In this document: positions 14,404-22,288 of the stretch, piece by piece
Numbering within the stretch: the stretch's first letter is position 1
How the letters are laid out: each line of letters starts with the position of its first letter
Origin: Bacteroidaceae bacterium
GTDB lineage: Bacteria > Bacteroidota > Bacteroidia > Bacteroidales > Bacteroidaceae
Assembly: GCA_900770655.1 (NCBI GenBank)
Contig: CAAGLA010000046.1
Location: 1 to 28,538 of the forward strand
DNA length: 28,538 nucleotides
Direction of reading: 5' to 3'
Made by a program: the position numbers and the translations under genes
Notes under the pieces: model-generated
Told to the model about the DNA's origin: nothing
What the model saw: only the letters and a program-made list of their open reading frames with translations
The model's database searches: none

Positions 14404-16194
14404 TTATTTCTTTATGGAGTTGTCCATTTTACTTATCACCTCTATAGCCTGAGTATAAATCTTATCCATTGTGGCAGCAGGGTCACCCGGAGCATATCGG
14501 GCAAATTCGCACTCGTTCAAAGTATTGTGAAGAGAGGCTATTATAGCTTCATCTACCCTCTTCTCGCCCAGCACGGCCGAAATGTTCTCTTTCGACAACT
14601 CTGCAACAGGGATATTCAGCTTGTCGCTCATATAACCCCATAAGCCCCGTAGAATTTCGTCGTAGAAACCGGCGGCATTGTTCTCTTTCATCAGTTTCTT
14701 AGCTGTCTTCAGGCGCTTTACAGCTACACGGCTTGCATTCTTTCCTCGCACAAGAACGGTATTTGCGTTCACTGCCATCCTGCGGCGTTGCAGTAATATA
14801 AAGAGAACAAAAAGAAGCAATGGCAGAATATACAGGAGAGTATATACCTTTGATGCAAAGAATATATTATTGCCGCTTGTTGTGTTGTTGCCGCTCTTAA
14901 TGTGGCGAATATCTGTTGCAAGTTCTTTGCTCTGCTCCCTTGCTATATATGTTCCACCTACAGCAGCGCTCTCCCTGCCTTTTGCAACCTCTATACTGTA
15001 GCTTTCACTCTCTATTGTGGTGTAACTGCCTGTAGATATGTTGAAGTAGGTGAACCTTGCGGCAGGAATAGTAAACGAACCGCTAGAACGCGGGGTTATT
15101 ACATATTCATATACCTTTTCACCTGAATAGCCGTTGCTGCGCAGTGTAAAATTGTTGCTTATTACGGGGTCGAACACCTCAAACTCGTCGGGGAATACAA
15201 TTTCGGGGTCTTTTATGAGTTTCATATTTCCGTTACCCGAAACTTTAATCTTCAGTGTGAACTCCTCGTTAGTCTTGAACTCGCTTTTGTTAATCTCGCT
15301 CGATATTGTAAAGTTACCAACACCGTTTGAGAACGATGCGGGCTTGCCTTCGGGCAATTTTTCAACCTGAAGGGTGAGCGGGTTTGAGCTTATCTCTCTT
15401 TTAACCTCCATATAAGAGTGCCAGTGGTTGTTTACAGCCACGGTGGCTTCGTAGTTCAAAGAGGGAATTTCTATTGTCCCGTCATTTTGCGGGAAAAGCA
15501 CAAACTGTCTCCATACAAGGGTGTTGTAGTTGCGGTCTCTATACCTTTCTGTCGTGAATTGGCGCTCTTCGGGCAGCTCAATCTCCTGAGCGATAACTCC
15601 GTTGAGTTCCGGCATAGGGTTGTCGAGATTCCTAAGTCCTACGTTGGAATATATCTTGTAGGTCAACAGAACAGCCTCTTGTTCATAAACCCTTGTTTTG
15701 TTTAAGGTGGCCAAGACAAAGAGGTCTTCGCTGTTTGCCCTTTGCTGGTTGCCGGCTTGTGAATGGTTGCTTATATATTGCTGTTGCTGGTTCCGTGCCG
15801 AACTGGCATTGCCCGGGAGTACGTTTATCTTTACACTGTTCGAAGTTACCCTATTGCCCTCTACAGTTATAGTGCTTCCCGGAATGTTGTATTCTCCCTC
15901 TTTATCTATCACAAGAATATAGGTAAATGTTATCTGCACAGAAGATGACACTTTGCCGTTTATATTCTGATAGCTTTGCTGGGTAGAACTGGATGGCCCG
16001 GCAAGAACTCTGATGTTGTCGATGTTTGGAATGTTGGGTTCCGAAACGTTTGCGCTGTTTACCTGATATGTCAGGCGGAATTGTTGCCCCACTACAACCG
16101 AGCGTGGGGCACTTGCCGTAAAGGATATGTTGTCGGCAATGGCGGTTGCCATTGCTGTAATCAATAATATCAGTGTCAATATATTCCTTTTCAT
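14404..16194 (-). CDS. batD: BatD: periplasmic Ig-like protein with C-terminal membrane anchor
   Basis: A 596-aa protein: signal peptide ending near AIAD, then FTASAPRSVVVGQQFRLTYQVN, the diagnostic opening of BatD. Several Ig-like/beta-sandwich domains follow, with the repeat-like YIPEYNIP/PASFSNGVGNFTISSEI and SSGSFTIPAARFTYFN segments. One membrane segment (about 448-468, LLYILPLLLFVLFILLQRR) leads into a basic cytosolic tail of about 125 residues. A Gln/Asn/Ser-rich linker (about 125-155) is present. BatD is expected to bind BatA/BatB or a target in the periplasm. It lies 36 nt after batC and 9 nt before batE. Confidence 0.92.
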   Translation of the reverse strand: MKRNILTLILLITAMATAIADNISFTASAPRSVVVGQQFRLTYQVNSANVSEPNIPNIDNIRVLAGPSSSTQQSYQNINGKVSSSVQITFTYILVIDKEGEYNIPGSTITVEGNRVTSNSVKINVLPGNASSARNQQQQYISNHSQAGNQQRANSEDLFVLATLNKTRVYEQEAVLLTYKIYSNVGLRNLDNPMPELNGVIAQEIELPEERQFTTERYRDRNYNTLVWRQFVLFPQNDGTIEIPSLNYEATVAVNNHWHSYMEVKREISSNPLTLQVEKLPEGKPASFSNGVGNFTISSEINKSEFKTNEEFTLKIKVSGNGNMKLIKDPEIVFPDEFEVFDPVISNNFTLRSNGYSGEKVYEYVITPRSSGSFTIPAARFTYFNISTGSYTTIESESYSIEVAKGRESAAVGGTYIAREQSKELATDIRHIKSGNNTTSGNNIFFASKVYTLLYILPLLLFVLFILLQRRRMAVNANTVLVRGKNASRVAVKRLKTAKKLMKENNAAGFYDEILRGLWGYMSDKLNIPVAELSKENISAVLGEKRVDEAIIASLHNTLNECEFARYAPGDPAATMDKIYTQAIEVISKMDNSIKK

Positions 16195-16230
16195 CTAATA
16201 GGGTATATTATTAAGTTCTACTGTGTTTAT

Positions 16231-17067
16231 TTACCAATTGTTCTGCAGTCTTCTTTTTCCCGACTGGTTCTCGTTTTCCATTCGCTCCATAACCTCTTTC
16301 TCGTCGAGCATAACGGCGTTGAGAATTCTTTCGGCCTCTTCTCTTTCGGCCTCCTCATCGCTCATTTGTGCAGAGCCTCCACCGGCCGGCTGCTGCTCTT
16401 CATCGTTTTCTTCCTCCTGCTCATTTTGCTGTTGTTGCTGCTCATTTTGCTGTTGTTGCTGTTCATTTTGCTGTTGCTGCTGTTCGTTTTGCTGTTGTTG
16501 CTGTTGTTGCTCTTGTTGTTCTTGTTGCTGCTGTTGCTGGTTTTGGTCCTGACGGTCCTGTTGTTTGTCGAGCTGGTATAGAACCACTGCAAGGTTGTAA
16601 CGTGTCTCCTCGTCGGCTGGGTTCCGGCGCAGGGCCTCCTTGTATGCTTCAGCAGCTCTTTCCAACTCTTCGGTTATGTGGTAGAGTAACCCGGAATTGT
16701 GCATTGCCTGCGATTTGTTCATAGAAAGGGTGTCGTTCTCGAACGACCTGTTCAGCATAGCCTGTGCATTGGCAATGAGCGTGGAATCACCACCTTGGTC
16801 ACTATATATTTTCATCAGCAGGTTTGTTGCGCTATTGAAGTTGGCGTTCGATTTGTTTGTATCGAACTCCAGTGCTCTAAGGTATGGCTCAATGGCTTCG
16901 TCGTAAAGGCTGTCATTGTGCAGCTCATTACCTTCTCTTAGGTATAGCTTGCGACTTTTAACAGTTGGACTGCCGTAGACCACTAAAGAGTATGTCGAAT
17001 ATAGCACCGCTATAACGAGCATTGCCAATATTGTGTAATAGAGATATTTAATCTTGGAACCGTTCAT
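16231..17067 (-). CDS. batC: BatC: TPR protein with polyglutamine tail
   Basis: A 278-aa protein: an N-terminal membrane segment (about 8-29) and TPR units (LYLREGNELHNDSLYDEAIEPYLRALE, NSGLLYHITEELERAAEAYKEALRRNPAD). A Gln-rich stretch of about 50 residues (about 168-217) contains four tandem NEQQQQQ heptads encoded by 21-bp repeats. The C-terminal region is acidic (EEENDEEQQ) and ends with MERMENENQSGKRRLQ. TPRs suggest a bridge between partners; the Gln tail is unusual for a bacterial envelope protein. It lies between batB (17-nt gap) and batD. Confidence 0.9.
   Translation of the reverse strand: MNGSKIKYLYYTILAMLVIAVLYSTYSLVVYGSPTVKSRKLYLREGNELHNDSLYDEAIEPYLRALEFDTNKSNANFNSATNLLMKIYSDQGGDSTLIANAQAMLNRSFENDTLSMNKSQAMHNSGLLYHITEELERAAEAYKEALRRNPADEETRYNLAVVLYQLDKQQDRQDQNQQQQQQEQQEQQQQQQQNEQQQQQNEQQQQQNEQQQQQNEQEEENDEEQQPAGGGSAQMSDEEAEREEAERILNAVMLDEKEVMERMENENQSGKRRLQNNW
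16420..16503. repeat. Four tandem 21-bp units in batC
   Basis: Units at 16420-16440, 16441-16461, 16462-16482 and 16483-16503 share the pattern CTCATTTTGCTGTTGTTGCT and differ at one or two bases. They encode NEQQQQQ on the minus strand. Further GTT/GCT-rich sequence continues to about 16545. All units are in frame, so unit gain or loss would change tail length without a frameshift. Confidence 0.85.
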
Positions 17068-17084
17068 ATATTATATATGCAAAG

Positions 17085-18107
17085 TTATTTGTTTTCTTTC
17101 CTATTCCTTTTTTTGCTTGCGAAAAAATCGACACAGGCAACTACCAGTATATCGGTAAAGAGCAGTATGAATACAACAGCCATTACAATGTTGAAGACTT
17201 CGTTGTAGCGTGTGTATATATCGGTCTTTACCTCGTCTTTTGCAAGTTTTTCAAACTCGGCCGACAGTATCTCTTGTGCGCTTGCAGTGTTGTCGACCCT
17301 TATATATGTTCCGTTACCGGCTTGAGCAATGCTTTGCGCCATCTCTTCGTTGAGCTTTGAGACAACAATTTCACCGCTGCTGTTTCTTAAGAATCCGTTA
17401 CGGCCATCGGGTATCTGCCCGCCCTTGTCGGTACCAACACCAAGAACAAACAGGTTCAGCCCCATTTCGTTTGCACGTTGGGCAGCCTCGGCTGCACCAC
17501 CTTCGTGGTTCTCGCCATCGGTAATTACAATAATGGCTTTTCCAATATATTCGTTCTGAGTAAAACTCTTCGATGCCAAATCTATAGCGGCTGCAATGTC
17601 TGTTCCCTGCAATTCAATGAGGTCGGGCTTAATGCTTTCAAGGAACATATCCACCGATACAAAATCGTCTGTTATAGGCATTTGCACGAATGCGTCGCCG
17701 GCAAAAACTATTAGGCCTATCTTGCTGCCCTGCAGCTGTCTTGCCAAACGCCTTACAACCATCTTGGCCTTTTCGAGCCTGTTTGGCGTAATGTCTTCGG
17801 CCATCATCGAGTTAGATATATCGAGTGCGATGACAGCCTCGACACCCTTTGTCGTTATGGTCTGCTTGCCTTCGCCGTAACGAGGCCTTGCAAGTGCCAC
17901 TACAATGAGTGCCATAGCCAGCAACGACACCCAAAATGTAATGCGTATGCGCAGTTTGTTTCTGCTTGGCATAAGCCTGCCTATCAGCTGCGGCTCGCCA
18001 TATTTTTCCAAAATTCTCTTTCTTCTGTAGCACGAATAGAGGTATAGGGCAATAGCTACAGGGAGAATTATCAACAGATATAGATATTCCGGGTTTGCAA
18101 ATCTCAT
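17085..18107 (-). CDS. batB: BatB: VWA-domain membrane protein
   Basis: A 340-aa protein with two N-terminal membrane segments (about 8-25 and 55-73), a VWA domain (about 88-290) and a C-terminal membrane segment (about 305-325). The metal-binding MIDAS is complete: DISNS (D96, S98, S100), the Thr in QGTDIAAAI and Asp in ITDGENHEGG. VWA domains bind protein partners through Mg2+. It is a close paralogue of the adjacent BatA. In Bacteroides fragilis the Bat proteins form a complex needed for oxygen tolerance; the mechanism is unknown. Spacing is 14 nt from batA and 17 nt to batC. Confidence 0.95.
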   Translation of the reverse strand: MRFANPEYLYLLIILPVAIALYLYSCYRRKRILEKYGEPQLIGRLMPSRNKLRIRITFWVSLLAMALIVVALARPRYGEGKQTITTKGVEAVIALDISNSMMAEDITPNRLEKAKMVVRRLARQLQGSKIGLIVFAGDAFVQMPITDDFVSVDMFLESIKPDLIELQGTDIAAAIDLASKSFTQNEYIGKAIIVITDGENHEGGAAEAAQRANEMGLNLFVLGVGTDKGGQIPDGRNGFLRNSSGEIVVSKLNEEMAQSIAQAGNGTYIRVDNTASAQEILSAEFEKLAKDEVKTDIYTRYNEVFNIVMAVVFILLFTDILVVACVDFFASKKRNRKENK

Positions 18108-18121
18108 CTTTTCAAGCTCTT

Positions 18122-19111
18122 TTATGGAATCTTTCTTAATATTGTATTACGAAGCAGAATTTCCGCCAGCAGTGCTGCAAGCGCGATTATTGCAAAAACC
18201 ATAAATTCTTCTTCGTAAGAAGTGTACTCCCTGACGTGCAGTTTGGTACGCTCCATTTCATCAATCTCACTGTATATTCGGCTCAGGCTCTCCTTGCTGG
18301 TTGCACGGAAGAACTTTCCGCCGGTAGTGCTTGCAATGCTTCTTAGTGTACCCTCGTCAATCTCAACAGGTACGTTAATGATTTGCCCGCCATACGGGAA
18401 TGGCGCACTCTCGCTTGTTGTACCAACAGCAATGGTGTAAATCTTTATATCGAAGAGCTTTGCCATTTCGGCTGCTTTCAAAGGAGTTATCTCGCCACGG
18501 TTGTTCGAACCGTCGGTGAGCAATATTATCACTTTCGACTTAGCCTTGCTTTCCTTGAGACGCGAAATGCTGTTGGCAAGTCCTGTGCCTATTGCTGTAC
18601 CGTCGGAAACAATGCCATCGAGTACCATTTCGCAACCTATTCTGCCCAGAAGGTTCAATGTAGTTGCGTGGTCTATGGTTAGCGGGCACTGGGTGAAGCT
18701 CTCGCCGGCAAATATGGTAAGTCCTATATTGTCGTTGGGGCGGGCATTGATAAATTCTGCCGCAACCTCTTTTGCAGCATCTATTCTATTAGGTTCAAGG
18801 TCCATAGCCATCATACTGGTAGAAATATCAATGGCCATCATAATATCTATACCTTCGATATTCTTTTCGCTTGTATTGTTGGTCGATACCGGCCTTGCAA
18901 GAACAAGAATTACCATAGATATAGCAATTGTTCTGAGAGCGAAGGGAATGTGGACCAGATAGTTCTTGTAGCTCTTTACCCCTTTTACAAACGGCAGAAG
19001 AGTCGAAGCCTTCATAGAAGGCCTAATTTTGTGCCCTTTAAGAATATACCACAGAATATATGCTAAAAGCGGTATGAAGAGCAGAAAATATATTGTTTTA
19101 GAAAAGAACAT
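18122..19111 (-). CDS. batA: BatA: VWA-domain membrane protein
   Basis: A 329-aa VWA protein with the same plan as BatB: membrane segments at about 6-23 and 58-73, a VWA domain from about 88 to 285 and a C-terminal membrane helix (about 303-322). MIDAS residues are DISTS (D95, S97, S99), Thr in SDGTAIGTG and Asp in LTDGSNNRGE. The juxtaposed VWA pair BatA/BatB suggests a heteromer. MoxR-family ATPases are known to work with VWA partners, and a moxR gene heads this cluster. It starts 20 nt after the preceding open frame. Confidence 0.95.
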   Translation of the reverse strand: MFFSKTIYFLLFIPLLAYILWYILKGHKIRPSMKASTLLPFVKGVKSYKNYLVHIPFALRTIAISMVILVLARPVSTNNTSEKNIEGIDIMMAIDISTSMMAMDLEPNRIDAAKEVAAEFINARPNDNIGLTIFAGESFTQCPLTIDHATTLNLLGRIGCEMVLDGIVSDGTAIGTGLANSISRLKESKAKSKVIILLTDGSNNRGEITPLKAAEMAKLFDIKIYTIAVGTTSESAPFPYGGQIINVPVEIDEGTLRSIASTTGGKFFRATSKESLSRIYSEIDEMERTKLHVREYTSYEEEFMVFAIIALAALLAEILLRNTILRKIP

Positions 19112-19131
19112 AATAATTAATCTATTAGTAA

Positions 19132-20208
19132 TTAACCAATGAGGTTCTTTAGGTTAGTGAACAACACTAAGCCTATACCCACAAGCAGTACTGTAACAAC
19201 AGCTATAGATGCAACAAGCAATCTCTTTTGAGTACGCGAACGTTCGTTGACGATTCTCTTTTCTGTCGGCTGCCTGTTGTTCTCTTCCTCAATATTCTTG
19301 GTGCGGTCTATGAACCCTATTGCATTGCGCATATTCATCTCGTTCTCGTTGCTGCCCGGGTACATCTTTGCGAACTTCACAAGGTCGGCAGTTTCCAGAA
19401 TCTCTTTTACCTCCCTTATATTCTCTTTCTCTTCTATGCGGCGCAGGTGGTCTACAATCTCACCTGTTGTCATTTCGGTGGCATTAAAGCCGAAACGCTC
19501 ATTCATATACTCCCTGAGAGCATCGGTAAGGCGTGTATAGTACTCCTTTGCGCTACCGTCGCGACGCAACGACTCGTCGTTCTTTATTTCGGTTATCTTG
19601 GTCATTGCAACAATGTGCGACGGCTCTTTAGGCTTTATCTTTACTATTCTTATAATAGGTTTGTTGTTTACAAGCCTTACAACAATCCAAGTAAGGAGCG
19701 CCAAAAAGAATATGAGCAGAAAAGAGAGGTGCACAGCATCGCGGTATTCTTCCCAAGTCAATTCTTCGGGACGCACGCCCTTTGGACCTGCAATGTTCTG
19801 CAGATTAGCCGTGTCAATGGGTACAGGATATACTGCAAGGGCAAGTGTATTAGACAGGTATTCACTGCTGTCTACAATAGCCTTGAAGGGTGGCAGGAGA
19901 TACATTGTGCTGTCAAACGATGTCACAAGATATTCCTGAGTGTAGAGGTTGCGTTTACCGTCGTTAAGGACAGTTGTGTCGAACGTTGTTTCGAGAATCT
20001 CTATACCCTCGACAATATTCTCTGTGAACTGCGGCATAACAATCTTGTGCCCTGAATCGGCACTCAGTTCCAGCTTTATCTTTGTTTGCTCGCCTATACG
20101 TATTTCTGTTGTGTCAATATATGCATTCATAACAACATTCTGGGCGGTGACACCGCTCACGAACGTCAGAAGCAATATAGACACTATATATAAAATACCT
20201 TTTTTCAT
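19132..20208 (-). CDS. Bat-operon membrane protein with BatD/DUF4381-like features
   Basis: A 358-aa protein from the chosen start: signal peptide (MKKGILYIVSILLLTFVSGVTAQ), a beta-sandwich periplasmic part (about 25-155, opening like BatD: NAYIDTTEIRIGEQTKIKLEL), a membrane segment (about 160-180), a cytosolic helical part (YYTRLTDALREYMNERFGFNATEMTTGEIVDHL) typical of DUF4381-type proteins, and a second membrane helix at the C-terminus (about 334-354). I preferred ATG 20208 to the upstream ATG 20241 because it gives a clean signal peptide. DUF4381 proteins occur beside VWA/MoxR genes; the role is unknown. It sits between the DUF58 gene (78-nt gap) and batA. Confidence 0.82.
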   Translation of the reverse strand: MKKGILYIVSILLLTFVSGVTAQNVVMNAYIDTTEIRIGEQTKIKLELSADSGHKIVMPQFTENIVEGIEILETTFDTTVLNDGKRNLYTQEYLVTSFDSTMYLLPPFKAIVDSSEYLSNTLALAVYPVPIDTANLQNIAGPKGVRPEELTWEEYRDAVHLSFLLIFFLALLTWIVVRLVNNKPIIRIVKIKPKEPSHIVAMTKITEIKNDESLRRDGSAKEYYTRLTDALREYMNERFGFNATEMTTGEIVDHLRRIEEKENIREVKEILETADLVKFAKMYPGSNENEMNMRNAIGFIDRTKNIEEENNRQPTEKRIVNERSRTQKRLLVASIAVVTVLLVGIGLVLFTNLKNLIG

Positions 20209-20286
20209 TCTTAAGAAATCATTTGAATTTCTACAAACCACATTATAGTTGAAACTTCCGGTATATTTTTTTGTACTACCGCAGTT

Positions 20287-21156
20287 TTAGTTCCTCTGTG
20301 CAAAGAGTTGCATCAGAGCCTTGACATAGTCTTGGTCTGTGCGCACCGATACGGAATCGACCCTGCTTTTCCTCAACATTGTATCGAGCCTCTCCTTTTG
20401 TGCTCTCCACCACTCTTTCTGCGCCTTCTGCACTTTGGCCGATGAGGTGTCTATATACATCTCTTCACCGCTTTCGGCGTCACGCATCTTCACAAGTCCC
20501 GCTTTTGGCAGTTCGGCAAGCCGGCGGTCATACACCTGAATGGCCACAAGGTCGTGCTTGCGGTTGGCAATTGTCATTGCATCGCAATAGTCTCCGGTGT
20601 CAATGAAGTCGCTTAGCAGAAATGCTGTACAACGTTTCTTTATAGCATTTGTCAGGAATTCCAACGATACAGAAATGTTGGTCTGTGAACTCTGCGGCTC
20701 AAAGTTCAGCAACTCCCTTATTATATAAAGGATGTGCTTGCGTCCTTTCTGTGGCGGAATAAATTTCTCAACTTTGTCAGTAAAGAATATTACTCCAATC
20801 TTATCGTTGTTCTGTATTGCGGCAAATGCTATTGTTGCAGCAATCTCGGTGAGCATCTCACGCTTTGTCTGCTTAATGGTTCCAAAATCGAGGCTCTCCG
20901 ATAAATCTACAATCAACATCACTGTCAGTTCGCGTTCCTCTTCAAAGACTTTGATATATGGTTTGTTGAAACGTGCCGTAACATTCCAGTCAATGTCACG
21001 CACATCGTCGCCATATTGGTATTCTCGCACTTCGCTGAACGACATACCGCGCCCTTTGAACGCCGAATGGTACTGTCCGGCGAAGATATTGTGCGAAAGG
21101 CCACGTGTCTTTATCTCAATTCTGCGAACCTTTTTTATGAGCTCACTTGTCTCCAT
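20287..21156 (-). CDS. DUF58 domain protein
   Basis: A 289-aa cytosolic protein of the DUF58 family. The hallmark YQYGDDVRDIDWNVTARFNKPYIKVFEEERE region lies at about residues 48-78, with the RDIDW core. A VWA-like fold follows, with DLSES near 86-90 and LLSDFIDTG. DUF58 proteins lie beside MoxR genes in many phyla and are thought to be client or adaptor proteins of MoxR. It starts 9 nt after the moxR stop. Enzymatic activity is not established. Confidence 0.93.
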   Translation of the reverse strand: METSELIKKVRRIEIKTRGLSHNIFAGQYHSAFKGRGMSFSEVREYQYGDDVRDIDWNVTARFNKPYIKVFEEERELTVMLIVDLSESLDFGTIKQTKREMLTEIAATIAFAAIQNNDKIGVIFFTDKVEKFIPPQKGRKHILYIIRELLNFEPQSSQTNISVSLEFLTNAIKKRCTAFLLSDFIDTGDYCDAMTIANRKHDLVAIQVYDRRLAELPKAGLVKMRDAESGEEMYIDTSSAKVQKAQKEWWRAQKERLDTMLRKSRVDSVSVRTDQDYVKALMQLFAQRN

Positions 21157-21165
21157 AACAAGATT

Positions 21166-22161
21166 TTAGGGAACTTCAACTCCGTTAAGTACAATGCTGA
21201 CAATCTCGTCCTGTGTCAAATTGCTTGCTTCGGCCTCGTAGCTCAGGCCAATGCGGTGGCGGAGGACATCGTGAGCCACAGCACGTACATCCTCAGGAAC
21301 TACATAACCTCTGCGTTTGATGAAAGCGTATGCGCGGGCTGCAAGAGCCAAGTTAATAGAAGCACGGGGCGAAGCACCGAATGATATCATATCCTTAATT
21401 TCGCTAAGTCCGTAGCGGTCGGGGTAACGTGTAGCGAAAACAATATCGGCAATATACTGCTCTATCTTCTCGTCTATATATACCTGTCTCACCACCTTGC
21501 GGGCAGCTATTATATCTTCGGGGGTGAGTACGGGCTTAACTTCGGTTTTCTCGCCTGTAATATTCTGGCGTATGATTCTCTTCTCTTCAGAAAGTTCGGG
21601 GTAGCCTATTATCACCTTAAGCATAAAACGGTCTACTTGAGCCTCGGGCAACGGGTATGTACCTTCCTGCTCTATAGGGTTCTGTGTGGCAAGCACAAGG
21701 AAGGGCTCAGCCATTTTGAATGTATCCTTTCCTATAGTCACCTGTCTCTCCTGCATTGCTTCGAGAAGAGCACTCTGAACCTTAGCCGGAGCACGGTTTA
21801 TCTCGTCGGCAAGCACGAAATTAGCGAAAACAGGACCGCGTTTCACCTTGAATTCTTCGCTTTTCTGGCTATAGACCATTGTACCTATAACGTCGGCAGG
21901 AAGAAGGTCGGGGGTAAACTGTATGCGGCTGAAGTCGGCATCTATAAGTTGCGACAGGGTCTTTATCGCAAGTGTCTTGGCCAAACCGGGAAGTCCCTCG
22001 AGAAGCACGTGACCGTCGGCCAAAAGACCGATGAGCAACGACTCTACAAGGTGTTTCTGTCCCACTATTACTTGGTCCATACCTGCTTGCAGATTGGTTA
22101 TGAAACCGCTCTGTCTTTCAATCATCTCATTCAATTCTCGAATGTCAATAGTTGAGTTCAT
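21166..22161 (-). CDS. moxR: MoxR-family AAA+ ATPase
   Basis: A 331-aa AAA+ ATPase. Walker A is GLPGLAKT (56-63, the MoxR-type GxPGxAKT). Walker B is FVLADE (116-121) followed by NRAPAKVQSALLEAMQE. Sensor 1 lies in VLATQNPIEQEGTYPLPEAQ and the sensor 2 region in GASPRASINLALAARA. MoxR proteins act as chaperones that mature or remodel partner VWA-containing complexes. It is the first gene of the Bat block. It follows the HU/LysM gene by a 127-nt gap holding a possible promoter and an inverted repeat, so separate transcription is likely. Confidence 0.95.
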   Translation of the reverse strand: MNSTIDIRELNEMIERQSGFITNLQAGMDQVIVGQKHLVESLLIGLLADGHVLLEGLPGLAKTLAIKTLSQLIDADFSRIQFTPDLLPADVIGTMVYSQKSEEFKVKRGPVFANFVLADEINRAPAKVQSALLEAMQERQVTIGKDTFKMAEPFLVLATQNPIEQEGTYPLPEAQVDRFMLKVIIGYPELSEEKRIIRQNITGEKTEVKPVLTPEDIIAARKVVRQVYIDEKIEQYIADIVFATRYPDRYGLSEIKDMISFGASPRASINLALAARAYAFIKRRGYVVPEDVRAVAHDVLRHRIGLSYEAEASNLTQDEIVSIVLNGVEVP

Positions 22162-22197
22162 AATAATCTATTATTCTGTTTTTGTTCTATTTTTGTT

Positions 22198-22205
22198 CAA
22201 AAGTA
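22198..22205 (-). promoter_or_regulatory. Possible -7 element for the moxR-bat operon
   Basis: TACTTTTG on the minus strand fits TAnnTTTG, about 37 nt before the moxR start. No -33 TTTG at the standard spacing is visible; the inverted repeat arm lies in that region. Confidence 0.35.
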
Positions 22206-22212
22206 CAGCTTT

Positions 22213-22260
22213 AACATCACTTGGTGTGTTAATTTTCTTCAAATAGATTTAAGTGATGTT
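22213..22260. repeat. 10-bp inverted repeat upstream of moxR
   Basis: Perfect arms AACATCACTT (22213-22222) and AAGTGATGTT (22251-22260) are separated by 28 nt. One arm lies just upstream of the candidate -7 element (22205-22198). No T-tract follows, so it is not a clear terminator for the HU/LysM gene; it may be an operator pair or a leader hairpin. Confidence 0.55.
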
Positions 22261-22288
22261 TTATTTAAACTACTTTAACGCAAGGCCT

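Noticed and set aside
16223..16724. Cys/Leu/Val-rich plus-strand frames opposite batC
   Set aside because: They arise from reading the CAG-type glutamine repeats on the opposite strand.
19228..20055. A 275-aa plus-strand frame opposite the DUF4381-like gene
   Set aside because: No domain, no promoter, and it overlaps a coding gene with a signal peptide and membrane segments in order.
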